In this document: piece after piece, positions 36,424 to 44,797 of the stretch
Numbering within the stretch: the stretch's first letter is position 1
How the letters are laid out: every line of letters starts with the position of its first letter
Assembly: GCF_000155775.1 (NCBI RefSeq)
Contig: NZ_DS989812.1
Coordinates: 193,640-257,639, forward strand
Source of the DNA: Glaciecola sp. HTCC2999
Lineage (GTDB): Bacteria > Pseudomonadota > Gammaproteobacteria > Enterobacterales > Alteromonadaceae
Length of the DNA stretch: 64,000 bases
Direction of reading: 5' to 3'
The notes under the pieces: generated by a model
The model's input: the letters and a program-made list of their open reading frames with translations, nothing else
The model's database searches: none
Told to the model about the DNA's origin: nothing
Program-made: the position numbers and the translations under genes

Positions 36424-37557
36424 TCAAACATAACGCCTTGGTAATCGAGCTCGCCATCCGGTTAAAATTTCATAACACACGGTTTTTTTCCATTTGACCA
36501 AATCTCGAGGATCGATCCATTCATCACCTTGACCGCCCATTAGCACGACTTCATCGCCTATTGACACATTATCTAAATGACTGACGTCTACCATCATAGC
36601 ATCCATAGCATTACCACCTACTACTGGGCATTGTTGTCCGTGGATTAATACGTACCCTTCATTGCGTACACGCGGGTAACCATCACCGTAGCCAATCGGT
36701 AATATTGCAATCTGCATGGGTGTAGACGCAGTAAAATGCATCCCATAGCCGACACAATCACCTACTTGGAGTTGTCTTAACGCAGGTATTTGCGCTTTAA
36801 CCGACATAATCGGTTTGAGTCCTTCAATACGTTTACATACAAGCGATGGATATACGCCTAAATGTAAGATCCCACTGCGGATCATATTGAAATGCGCATG
36901 GGGGAGGTCGAGAAGCCCACCGGTATTGGACATGTGAATTAATGGGATGGTGATATCCGTTTGTTCTAGCGCTTCTATGACTTCCACAAAGCGACTATGC
37001 TGTAGATTCGCATAGGTTTTATCTGCTTCATCGGACATGGCAAAATGACTCATCATGCCTTCCAGAACTAATCCATCACACTCTCGGGCAATATATTCAA
37101 TCACCGGTATTGCATCACTCCAGCGCACACCCCAACGACTCATGCCACTATCAATTTCGATATGAACCGTGTGGTTAATCCCTTGTGCTAAGCACAGTGC
37201 ATTAAAGCGTCTAGCTTTGTCGATATCATTGACACAACAGGTGATGCGATAGGCTAAACATGCAGCAAATTCAGCGTCACTGACCTCACCAAAAATTAAG
37301 ATGGGTAGTTCAATCTGGGCATCGCGTAATTCAATCGCTTCATCTATGGTCTCAACAGCGAGATAGTCATAACCGGCGTCACGCGCCGCTTTAGCGATAA
37401 CGACACCACCATGGCCATACGCTTGGTCTTTGACAACACATAATTTTTTAAGATGTGCAGGTGAGTCTTGATTGATAAGCTCAAAATTGGTGAGTAGTTG
37501 TTGATGATCTATTTCTACCCATGCGCTGCGAATACCTGACATTGGTTTATCTATCAT
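36424..37557 (-). CDS. Alanine racemase-like PLP enzyme, coupled to an ATP-grasp ligase
   Basis: A 377-residue fold-type III PLP enzyme. The PLP lysine is K43 in VVKDQAYGHG; housekeeping alanine racemases usually read VVKANAYGHG. Further family marks are DSGMSRWGV, HMSNTGG, GYGMHF (the second catalytic Tyr), IGYGDGYPR and GNAMDAMMVDV. Several normally conserved spots differ: RSG where RPG is usual, and no Tyr-Gly after it. The start is the ATG at 37557, whose A is shared with the stop of the ATP-grasp gene (TAATG), with GGAG seven bases before. It may be a racemase of another amino acid or an alanine racemase paralogue. The product would be fed to, or come from, the adjoining ligase; this is inference. 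Confidence 0.8.
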   Translation of the reverse strand: MIDKPMSGIRSAWVEIDHQQLLTNFELINQDSPAHLKKLCVVKDQAYGHGGVVIAKAARDAGYDYLAVETIDEAIELRDAQIELPILIFGEVSDAEFAACLAYRITCCVNDIDKARRFNALCLAQGINHTVHIEIDSGMSRWGVRWSDAIPVIEYIARECDGLVLEGMMSHFAMSDEADKTYANLQHSRFVEVIEALEQTDITIPLIHMSNTGGLLDLPHAHFNMIRSGILHLGVYPSLVCKRIEGLKPIMSVKAQIPALRQLQVGDCVGYGMHFTASTPMQIAILPIGYGDGYPRVRNEGYVLIHGQQCPVVGGNAMDAMMVDVSHLDNVSIGDEVVLMGGQGDEWIDPRDLVKWKKTVCYEILTGWRARLPRRYV

Positions 37558-38849
37558 TATGCTGCTCCTGGTGGCCACATAGTGTCACCAATATCAGTGC
37601 GGTAATAGCTATTTGAACAGCGGATATCTGCCATCAGTGCATAGGCCTGCTGGACCGCATCATCTTTCGTATTACCAAATGCGTTCACATCGAGTAACCG
37701 ATGACCGGATGCTAATACGGGATGTTCTGCTTTACCTGCCTCTACTTCGTTGAGCCAAATATCGCCTTTATCACTGCATAATACTTCTGGTAACTCTAAT
37801 GGAAAGGCAGGGCCTGTGACACTTAAAAACGGATACCCGTAACCGGCAAGAGTAATTGAACACCCAATCGGTTTATCGGAAACAAAATCAGGAATAAATT
37901 CACTGCCATCGATCACTGCTTTGAGCATATCAAGGGGGTTTTTGAGCATACGCATGATCATAGGGCCACATGTGACGCCAAGACGAGCATTGTATTCAAT
38001 CACCGACCACACCCCATCGCGACAAATTGCGGTGACTTGTAACGGTCCAGTGTAATTGACTTCTTCTAGCCAAGGTTGTAATGGGGTAATGAGTGTCTCA
38101 GCGAGACCATATTGGTCTGTCGGATCGGCTTCGATTAAACCGCCAAGTGGGGCGCCTGCAATTTTTCCCATGTTACCGTTAAAGGCGCGTTTATATTCTT
38201 GGTTACTGACTAAAGAAGTGATTTGGCCGTTTTGGACAAAGACAATGTGTCCAGCTTCTTTGTGACCCATATATTCTTGGAAAAATACACCTTCGGCATA
38301 ATCAATCCGATCCAACCAACTCTGAGTATCAGCTAACGTTTCACAAACAATAGTATGAATAGGACTAGTGGGAGAACATAGTGTGTTTTTGATGACATAG
38401 GGAGCAGGGTGCTGGGTCAGAAATTCTTGCGCATCTAGCCGGTTTTGTGCGACGCAAGAACGCGGAAATGCAATGCCGACGGATTCGCCAATGGTTTGTG
38501 CAAACGCGCGGTCTCGTTCGAGTTTTAGGGCTTCATCGGTGGGACAAAATACCGGCGTCTTTGCTGCGAATGCTGCTGCCCAATCGCTTTGCGCCCAATC
38601 AATTGACATCGGGATCATAATATCCACAGGGTGCTCAGCTACGAGTGCTAAAGGGTTAGCAAAATCATGTTCATCAAACGTCTGACACACCTGGTTAGGG
38701 CCATAATGGCCGTAGTCACGACTCAGCCAGACGATGACATGAGCACCGGCGTCTTGCAGGGTTTGTGCTAAACCATGGGTAAAGGCACCGATACCGATAA
38801 TCAGTACCGAAAGTGAAGAAGCGTCTTTTTCTGGTAATGGTAGAGACAT
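37557..38849 (-). CDS. PurD-like ATP-grasp ligase
   Basis: A 430-residue ATP-grasp protein built like phosphoribosylamine-glycine ligase (PurD). It has an N-terminal Rossmann-like part starting VLIIGIGAFTHGLAQTL, then an ATP-grasp core (FFQEYMGHKEAGHIVFVQNG, VIEYNARLG with metal ligands, GPMIMRMLKNPLDML) and a C-terminal YYRTDIG as in PurD. The N-terminal PurD signature GxGGREHAL is replaced by GIGAFTHGL, and a clear stretch (SRDYGHYGP) differs, so it is probably a paralogue joining other substrates. It is translationally coupled to the racemase-like gene downstream. Together they suggest ATP-driven amide formation with a racemised amino acid. Confidence 0.72.
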   Translation of the reverse strand: MSLPLPEKDASSLSVLIIGIGAFTHGLAQTLQDAGAHVIVWLSRDYGHYGPNQVCQTFDEHDFANPLALVAEHPVDIMIPMSIDWAQSDWAAAFAAKTPVFCPTDEALKLERDRAFAQTIGESVGIAFPRSCVAQNRLDAQEFLTQHPAPYVIKNTLCSPTSPIHTIVCETLADTQSWLDRIDYAEGVFFQEYMGHKEAGHIVFVQNGQITSLVSNQEYKRAFNGNMGKIAGAPLGGLIEADPTDQYGLAETLITPLQPWLEEVNYTGPLQVTAICRDGVWSVIEYNARLGVTCGPMIMRMLKNPLDMLKAVIDGSEFIPDFVSDKPIGCSITLAGYGYPFLSVTGPAFPLELPEVLCSDKGDIWLNEVEAGKAEHPVLASGHRLLDVNAFGNTKDDAVQQAYALMADIRCSNSYYRTDIGDTMWPPGAA

Positions 38850-38925
38850 ATTAATTGTTCTTATTTTTTAATGACGCCCAATTTTAGACATTTGTGACAA
38901 AAATAGCGAGTCTATGAGGGAATAT

Positions 38926-39690
38926 CTACCCAGCAGTCGGCACTGTTCCGCGACTCACACTATTGAGTGTTTTTTCCATCGCTGTCACTTTGTTTTTAAG
39001 TGCGGTATTACGCTGTTCCAATATCGCTATTTTCTCGTTAATTACCACGTTTGTGTCTTGTCCCGATAGGAGACCTTGTTTCATGGTTTCAATTTCAAGA
39101 CTCACTGATAAGATCTCGTTTTTGGTGGCGTTAAAATCATTTTGTAGTGCGTCAAATTTAGTATCAACATTCTTAATACTCTTTTTCACTGAAGCGGTAA
39201 CCGAGTTCACTGAAGCTGTCACCGAGTTCACACTGGATTGAGCTTTGGTGCGATTATCTTCCACTACCTTGGTCAGATCTTGTATTTCTTTTTGATTTCG
39301 ACGCCAAGCAGATGCCCAAAGCTTATCCATTTGATCCCATAACTCTTCTGCACGATTTGCGAGTTCACCTACTTTAACTTGTAGTGCTACAGTAGAATTA
39401 CCCATTTCTTCACCAGTAGCGGATAAACGGTTTTCTAACTCCATAATACGTGCAGTAGCACTATCTAATGCTGCTTGGCTTTGTTGTTGGGTGTAATAGA
39501 GAAAGCCCGATGCGCCTGTGGCAATTAACGCTAATAATAGTGCGCCGATGACAAGCCCTTGGTTATTGGCTTTTACGATAGTGGGAGCGGGTGACGGTGT
39601 GCCGTTGGGGTTAGTACCTTGAACGGTTCGATCAGAGGCATCGATACGGATATTAGGTACATCGTCAAAAGAGTGTTTAGTCATGGACAT
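38926..39690 (-). CDS. Single-pass membrane coiled-coil protein, unknown function
   Basis: About 254 residues. A polar N-terminus of about 40 residues, rich in Asn, Pro and Thr, is followed by one transmembrane helix (VIGALLLALIATGASGFLYY) and a long coiled coil to the end, with heptads such as IMELENRLSA and IAILEQRNTALKNKVTAMEKTL. In the middle, SVNSVTA is repeated exactly in tandem. The topology suggests a cytoplasmic tail and periplasmic coil, or the reverse. I do not recognise the family. The start could be the ATG at 39690 or 39684; neither has a strong ribosome-binding site. It lies upstream of the ATP-grasp gene, 76 bases away and on the same strand. Confidence 0.75.
   Translation of the reverse strand: MSMTKHSFDDVPNIRIDASDRTVQGTNPNGTPSPAPTIVKANNQGLVIGALLLALIATGASGFLYYTQQQSQAALDSATARIMELENRLSATGEEMGNSTVALQVKVGELANRAEELWDQMDKLWASAWRRNQKEIQDLTKVVEDNRTKAQSSVNSVTASVNSVTASVKKSIKNVDTKFDALQNDFNATKNEILSVSLEIETMKQGLLSGQDTNVVINEKIAILEQRNTALKNKVTAMEKTLNSVSRGTVPTAG
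39185..39226. repeat. Two tandem 21-bp repeats inside the coiled-coil gene
   Basis: Two adjacent 21-base copies differing at two positions, each beginning TTCACTGAAGC on the plus strand. They encode the repeated SVNSVTA heptad and keep the frame, adding one exact heptad to the coil. Confidence 0.9.
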
Positions 39691-39711
39691 CAATCATTTT
39701 GTTTAAGTGAA

Positions 39712-39741
39712 TTAATACAATAATAATGGGTTTTGTATTAA
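39712..39741. repeat. 9-bp inverted repeat upstream of the coiled-coil gene
   Basis: TTAATACAA (39712-39720) and TTGTATTAA (39733-39741) are reverse complements 12 bases apart. The right-strand position is just before the start codon of the coiled-coil gene. It may be an operator, though AT-rich repeats of this length can arise by chance. Confidence 0.4.
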
Positions 39742-39797
39742 AAATCACTACGAAACATAGAGATGTCCACGTTTATTCAAGAATAAGTAATATGGAG

Positions 39798-39821
39798 TGA
39801 GTTTAGTTACTCACCCCATCA
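39798..39821 (-). terminator. Hairpin after the O-acetylhomoserine sulfhydrylase gene
   Basis: A nine-pair stem (GGGGTGAGT/ACTCACTCC, one G-T pair) with loop AACTAA just after the stop. No U-run follows, so it may act as a weak terminator or an mRNA 3' stabiliser. Confidence 0.35.
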
Positions 39822-39829
39822 TTAAATAC

Positions 39830-41113
39830 TTAACCTACCGCTTTTGCAATGGCTTGCTCTACATCAGCGATAATATCATCAATATGCTCAATCCCGACTG
39901 AAATACGGATTAAGTCTTGTGATACTCCGGCGCTATGTAGTTCCTTTTCATCTAACTGGCGATGCGTGGTGCTGGCGGGATGACATGCTAGTGATTTGGC
40001 ATCACCAATGTTGACCAAACGTAAAATCATATCAAGTGCATCTATAAATTTACCACCAGCACTGTCAGGATCGTCAGATTTAATCCCAAAACTAATGATC
40101 CCAGACGCTAAACCATTCGACATTTTTTGACAAATATCATGATAAGGACTTGAAGCTAAGCCTGCATAATTCACCCAGCTGACATCCTTATGATTAGATA
40201 AGTATTGTGCTAATGCTTGCGCATTTTGACAGTGGCGTTCCATACGTAAAGGTAGTGTTTCTAAGCCTTGAAGTAATAAAAACGCACTTTGAGGTGATAA
40301 TGCTGCACCTGTGTTACGCAGGGGAACGACTCGGCAACGACCGATATAAGCCGCTGGACCTAATGCTTCAGTATAAACCACACCGTGATAAGACGGGTCT
40401 GGTTCATTGAGCAGTGGGAAGCGCGCCTTATTTGCGACCCAATCAAATTTACCCGAATCGATGATAACACCACCGATAGTGGTACCATGACCGCCGACAT
40501 ATTTGGTCAATGAATGAATTACGATGTCTACACCATGTTCAATCGGACGGCATAGTGCTGGTGTAGCTACGGTATTATCTACAATTACCGGTACACCATG
40601 ACGGTGTGCAATTTCACTCAGTGCAGCTAAATCGACAACATTACCTGCAGGGTTACCGATAGACTCACAAAAAATTGCTTTTGTGTTTTCATCAATCAAT
40701 GGTTCGATAGTTGATAAGTCATCAAACGAGGTCATGCGCACATCTACGCCTTGACGCGGTAATGTATGAGCGAATAGGTTATAAGTACCACCATAAAGTT
40801 GGCTAGTAGAAATAATATTATCGCCTACTTGTGTTAGAGCTTGAATAGCATAGGTAATGGCTGCCATACCTGAAGAGACGCATAGTGCAGCAATACCACC
40901 TTCTACCGCTGCCATTCTTTCTTCAAGGACGTTAGTCGTCGGGTTCATGATCCGAGTATAAATATTACCTGGGACTTTTAAGTCAAATAAATCAGCACCG
41001 TGTTGGGTATCATCAAAGGTATACGATGTTGTTTGGTAAATAGGCACTGCTGCAGCTTTTGTGGTTTCATCTGATTTATAAGCATGATGAAGTACTTGTG
41101 ATTCTAATTTCAT
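39830..41113 (-). CDS. metY: O-acetylhomoserine aminocarboxypropyltransferase (sulfhydrylase)
   Basis: A 427-residue Cys/Met-metabolism PLP enzyme making homocysteine from O-acetylhomoserine and sulfide. GGAAA precedes the ATG at 41113 and the next residues KLESQVLHHAY start like the family. IYTRIMNPTTNVLEERMAAVEGGIAALCVSSGMAA and the PLP lysine motif SLTKYVGGHGTTIGG are characteristic. The length of about 425-430, the insertion around NKARFPLLNEPDPSYHGVVY and the late SLACHPASTTH separate it from cystathionine gamma-synthases. It is a single gene. Regulation by MetJ or MetR was not seen. Confidence 0.88.
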   Translation of the reverse strand: MKLESQVLHHAYKSDETTKAAAVPIYQTTSYTFDDTQHGADLFDLKVPGNIYTRIMNPTTNVLEERMAAVEGGIAALCVSSGMAAITYAIQALTQVGDNIISTSQLYGGTYNLFAHTLPRQGVDVRMTSFDDLSTIEPLIDENTKAIFCESIGNPAGNVVDLAALSEIAHRHGVPVIVDNTVATPALCRPIEHGVDIVIHSLTKYVGGHGTTIGGVIIDSGKFDWVANKARFPLLNEPDPSYHGVVYTEALGPAAYIGRCRVVPLRNTGAALSPQSAFLLLQGLETLPLRMERHCQNAQALAQYLSNHKDVSWVNYAGLASSPYHDICQKMSNGLASGIISFGIKSDDPDSAGGKFIDALDMILRLVNIGDAKSLACHPASTTHRQLDEKELHSAGVSQDLIRISVGIEHIDDIIADVEQAIAKAVG

Positions 41114-41189
41114 TATATTTCCATGGTAATTAATATAAATTTTCTTAACCATAGAATAAACGAAGCAATGAATCAATAACTAGATAATC

Positions 41190-42209
41190 TTACTTATTCC
41201 GCTTATTTTCAGCCTTCATCCGAGCGCTTTGTTCTTGGCGTTTTTGTTCCCGTTTTTCCTTACGTTCTTTCTTGTCCGGCGTCATTGATCCGGTTTTAAA
41301 CTGTGCTTTGCGTTGAGCCTTTTTCGCCGCTTTTTTCGCTTCTTCTTCCGCCATAAGTTGTTTTTCTGCGACTAACATCTCGGGTGTTTCTAATGTGATT
41401 TGTCCAATTTTTCCAGACATCAGCTCATTTAGTAACACTTCACAAATTTTATGTAAATTGACTCGACCGCCACTCATGACAGCGCCACGTTTTTTGGCAG
41501 CCATTTCTAAAAACTCAATTTCCGTATCGGGGATCTCATCGAGTTTAAAACGGGCTTTGAGTAGTTCTGGGTAGGCTTTAATTAAATAGTCGGCTGCAAA
41601 AAATCCTACATCGTCATATTCCATAGCGGTATCTTTTACTGCGCCAGAAGCTGCTAGGCGATAGCCCGTATTAGGATTGGCTAATTTAGGCCATAATACT
41701 CCGGGCGTGTCATATAGGACGATACCTGAGCCTAAATTAATGCGCTGCAGATTGCGCGTGACAGCCGGTTCATTACCTGTTTTAGCGATGGTGCGTTCAG
41801 CCAGAATATTAATTAATGTAGATTTACCGACATTGGGAATACCGATGATCATAGCATTGATATTTTTGACAGAGGCATTCTTTTGAGCACATACACTTCT
41901 GATTTTATCGATAATTTGTTTACTTTTACCGACATTATCCGTGGTGGTCGTCATGGTTTGAATACCACGTTCATTTTCTAAACTAGCTTGCCATTGAGCC
42001 GTAATAATAGGATCGGCAAGGTCTGCTTTATTAAGGATCTTTAAACAAGGGGTATCACCTCGGATCTTTGCTATCTCAGGATTTTCACTCGAGTAAGGAA
42101 TACGCGCATCGAGCACCTCAATAAGAATATCCACACTTGGCAATGTTTCTTTGACCTCTTTGAGGGTTTTATGCATGTGTCCTGGGAACCAATGTACAGC
42201 CACTGTCAT
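41190..42209 (-). CDS. YlqF/RbgA-type circularly permuted GTPase
   Basis: A 339-residue ribosome-assembly type GTPase of the YlqF/YawG family with permuted motif order: NKADLAD (G4) at about residue 60 precedes the P-loop GIPNVGKSTLIN (G1, about 124-135) and DTPGVLWP (G3). The start MTVAVHWFPGHMHKTLKEV aligns with the usual AIQWFPGHM opening and is chosen over an upstream ATG 90 bases away. The C-terminal 70 residues are a highly basic Lys/Arg/Glu tail, suited to RNA binding. In Bacillus RbgA matures the 50S subunit; the gammaproteobacterial role is inferred. It is divergent from the CotH gene. Confidence 0.87.
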   Translation of the reverse strand: MTVAVHWFPGHMHKTLKEVKETLPSVDILIEVLDARIPYSSENPEIAKIRGDTPCLKILNKADLADPIITAQWQASLENERGIQTMTTTTDNVGKSKQIIDKIRSVCAQKNASVKNINAMIIGIPNVGKSTLINILAERTIAKTGNEPAVTRNLQRINLGSGIVLYDTPGVLWPKLANPNTGYRLAASGAVKDTAMEYDDVGFFAADYLIKAYPELLKARFKLDEIPDTEIEFLEMAAKKRGAVMSGGRVNLHKICEVLLNELMSGKIGQITLETPEMLVAEKQLMAEEEAKKAAKKAQRKAQFKTGSMTPDKKERKEKREQKRQEQSARMKAENKRNK

Positions 42210-42310
42210 ATCCTGATAAGTATTAATGCCGTGAATTGTACTGTATTTGACAGTGTTAGGGAATGTGAATTGCATTTCGTGGGTTGTACTAAAAAACAAA
42301 TCACATTACT

Positions 42311-42332
42311 AAAATGTATGCGCTTACATTTT
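42311..42332. promoter_or_regulatory. LacI/GalR-type operator before the CotH gene
   Basis: AAAATGTA (42311-42318) and TACATTTT (42325-42332) form a perfect inverted repeat around TGCGCT. The core TGTATGCGCTTACA differs by one base from the palindrome TGTAAGCGCTTACA typical of LacI-family operators with their central CG. It lies 56 bases before the CotH lipoprotein start. No LacI-family gene is in the window. Confidence 0.6.
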
Positions 42333-42387
42333 GATAACAATTGCTTTAATATAGCTGGAAAGTTAAGTAGGTTTTAGAGAATTTATA

Positions 42388-43989
42388 ATGAAAATCAGTT
42401 ACATACATACAGATGCTTATCAGGTAAAGCGCGAGCAATGGGGTCGCCAACTCAAAGATATATCTAAAGTCTTGGTGGGTAGTCTAATCGTGCTGGGATT
42501 AACAGCATGTGGTGGCGGTAGTGGCTCATCAGGTCCCGTTTCGCCGACACCGACCACACCGGTTGCCACACCCAGTGCACCAGCAATGAACGATTTTATG
42601 TTTATGGCGAGTCAAAACACACAGCTTGATGAAACCTTACGTGGTGTCATTACTGGGGATAAGATATTTTTGCGTACGCCCGAAGTCATCGATGTCGGCA
42701 ATCTTGCAGCAACGTTTGTGATTGACGGGGCAACTGTAACGATTAATGGCAAAGAACAAGTATCTGGCGTGACGACAAACGATTTTTCTCAACCAGTGAC
42801 GTACACGATTACTAATTCTGCAGGTACGAGTAAACAGTACACAGTAGAAGTTATGCAATTTACCGGTCTGCCCGTCATTAACCTAACGACAGACAATGGA
42901 AATGCGATTACGAATCGAGATGATTACACCACTGGTACGGTGTCAGTGTTTGGTAATGGTGTCGTCAGTGATTTAGATAATATGACAATGGAAATTCGTG
43001 GTCGAGGGAATTCGACATGGGGCATGCCTAAGAAGCCGTATCAAATGAAGTTATCTTCTAAACGTGAATTTTTAGACATGGAGAATGACAAAAAATGGTT
43101 ATTCTTGGCAGAGTACGCCGATAAAACCATGTTACGAAATCAGATTGCCTACGAAATGGGATATTTAAGTGATTTGGCATGGACGACAGATTCTGAATTT
43201 GCCGAAGTCTTCCTTAATGAAGAATACCAAGGCACTTATCATATCACGCAAAAAGTGGAAGAGGGCAGTGACCGTGTTGATTTGGGAGATAACGGATTCT
43301 TATTAGAAATTGATCAGTTCGAGCGCCTTGATCCTGATGATGTATATTTTGAGACAGGTACATTTTTGATTAATATCAAAGAGCCGAGCTTAGAAGAGAA
43401 TGACAGTCAGTATCAATTCATCACGCGATTATTATTCGAATTTGAACAAGCACTTTACTCTAATACCTTTGCAGATCCGAATAATGGTTATGCCCAATTT
43501 ATTGATATAGACAGCTTTATAGATTGGTACTTGATCAGTGAAATTACTAAAAATGTTGATTCTCGCTTTTTCTCGAGTATTTACTTTCATGTCATTCCAG
43601 GTGAAAAAATAAAGATGGGTCCGTTATGGGATTTTGACTTAGCGTTTGGCAATGTGGATTATGCCGATCCGGAATTTCCAGAAGGATTCTGGATCAAGGA
43701 TAACCCTTGGTACGCTCGACTATTCCAGGATCCAAATTTTGTGAATCTAGTGCAGGCACGTTTTGCATACTACAATAATAATAGAACCTACTTACTCAAT
43801 AAAATAGATGAGTATGCAGAGAAATTACGTTACGCCCAAGCTGAAAATAACGCTAAATGGCAAACGATTGGCGTCTATGTATGGCCTAACCCTGTTGTAT
43901 TAGATACTTATGACGAAGAAGTAGCACGCCTTAAATCCTGGTTTAATACTCGCATGGATTGGCTCGATATTGCTTTGGGAGATTTATAG
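42388..43989 (+). CDS. CotH kinase family lipoprotein
   Basis: A 533-residue lipoprotein. A long N-region and hydrophobic helix lead to lipobox LTAC, lipidated Cys at 41, then a Ser/Pro/Thr spacer (about 42-66) and a small beta domain (about 70-160, cadherin-like DUF5018-type region with MNDFMFMASQN). The CotH domain runs from about 165: MEIRGRGNSTWGMPKKPYQMKL, WLFLAEYADKTMLRNQIAYEM, VFLNEEYQGTYHI, and the metal-binding GPLWDFDLAFGN. CotH proteins are atypical protein kinases first known from Bacillus spore coats; the Gram-negative surface versions have unknown targets. The LacI-type operator upstream suggests sugar-linked control. The next gene is convergent, two bases beyond. Confidence 0.85.
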   Translation: MKISYIHTDAYQVKREQWGRQLKDISKVLVGSLIVLGLTACGGGSGSSGPVSPTPTTPVATPSAPAMNDFMFMASQNTQLDETLRGVITGDKIFLRTPEVIDVGNLAATFVIDGATVTINGKEQVSGVTTNDFSQPVTYTITNSAGTSKQYTVEVMQFTGLPVINLTTDNGNAITNRDDYTTGTVSVFGNGVVSDLDNMTMEIRGRGNSTWGMPKKPYQMKLSSKREFLDMENDKKWLFLAEYADKTMLRNQIAYEMGYLSDLAWTTDSEFAEVFLNEEYQGTYHITQKVEEGSDRVDLGDNGFLLEIDQFERLDPDDVYFETGTFLINIKEPSLEENDSQYQFITRLLFEFEQALYSNTFADPNNGYAQFIDIDSFIDWYLISEITKNVDSRFFSSIYFHVIPGEKIKMGPLWDFDLAFGNVDYADPEFPEGFWIKDNPWYARLFQDPNFVNLVQARFAYYNNNRTYLLNKIDEYAEKLRYAQAENNAKWQTIGVYVWPNPVVLDTYDEEVARLKSWFNTRMDWLDIALGDL

Positions 43990-43991
43990 GA

Positions 43992-44243
43992 TTACACCAC
44001 GCCTAATAATTTAGCACCAAATACAAATACGATAAAACACACCAATGGATGAGTGAAGAGCAGTACACCTTTGTACTGTTCTTTTTGGTTGTAGTACTCG
44101 TGAAATGATAAAAGTCCGAAACGCATAATAGTGGGTAAAAATGCCATCACAGTAGCAACAAAAATAATGTATTGGGCATCAAATACAAATACCAGTAATC
44201 CGGCACAGCACATGATGATAAGACTGATGATGGCCATGTTCAT
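43992..44243 (-). CDS. Small membrane protein, unknown
   Basis: An 83-residue hydrophobic protein with two or three transmembrane segments (about residues 5-20, 24-42 and 65-82) and a short polar loop with HEYYNQKEQ. No recognised domain. Its stop lies two bases from that of the convergent CotH gene, and its start is about 80 bases from the end of tmRNA on the same strand, separated by the ssrA terminator. The overall hydrophobic profile and the good gene spacing argue for a real gene, but the identity is unknown. Confidence 0.6.
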   Translation of the reverse strand: MNMAIISLIIMCCAGLLVFVFDAQYIIFVATVMAFLPTIMRFGLLSFHEYYNQKEQYKGVLLFTHPLVCFIVFVFGAKLLGVV

Positions 44244-44324
44244 GGTGATTTTCTCTTGTGAATAGTGTTTATATGGGATGTATACGTTGTTGGACGCGAT
44301 TTTGTTTTACTTAATTTCAGACAT

Positions 44325-44350
44325 AAAAAAAGACACCCTAGGATGTCTTT
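44325..44350 (-). terminator. Terminator of tmRNA
   Basis: On the minus strand, AAAGACA/TGTCTTT pair around a short loop and are followed by TTTT. It starts about 12 bases after the tmRNA 3' end. Confidence 0.8.
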
Positions 44351-44361
44351 GATTATCAATT

Positions 44362-44719
44362 TGGTGGAGCTGGCGGGAGTTGAACCCGCGTCCAGAAAGC
44401 GTCAACCGTCGGTACTACATGCTTAGTCTGTCATTTATTTAACCTTAGAAGCTCCGGCAGACAGGATCTTTTCAGGCTGGCCTAATACTATTTCGCGGTT
44501 CAACCTTAGACAAGTTTCCCTCGCTATTCTACTGGGATGACCTCCCGAACCTCAGTTAGCAGAAAAAACTTGAGTGGGAGGGCCTATACAGGTTATTAAG
44601 CTGCTAGTGCGTAGTTTTCGTCGTTTGCGACTATTTGTTTGCGGCTTTTTAAAGAGGCAAACCGCACCTCTGCATGCACCTAAAGCATCATTGAATCCTG
44701 TCGAATCCTAATCAGCCCC
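44362..44719 (-). ncRNA. ssrA: Transfer-messenger RNA (tmRNA)
   Basis: A 358-base tmRNA that rescues stalled ribosomes with SmpB. The 5' end GGGGCTGATTAGGATTCGAC and the 3' end, a T-arm (GGTTCAACTCCC) and GCTCCACCA, make the alanyl tRNA-like domain. The resume codon GCA lies at 44628 and the tag reads ANDENYALAA, followed by tandem TAA TAA stops, the same as the E. coli tag. Its partner smpB is 3.5 kb away on the same strand, with two sensor kinase genes between them. Confidence 0.97.
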
Positions 44720-44797
44720 AAATGTTATATATATGATAGCATTGATTTAGTCTTTGCATAGTTATTTCGTCTAAAAAATAGAATAAATCAATAGTAA

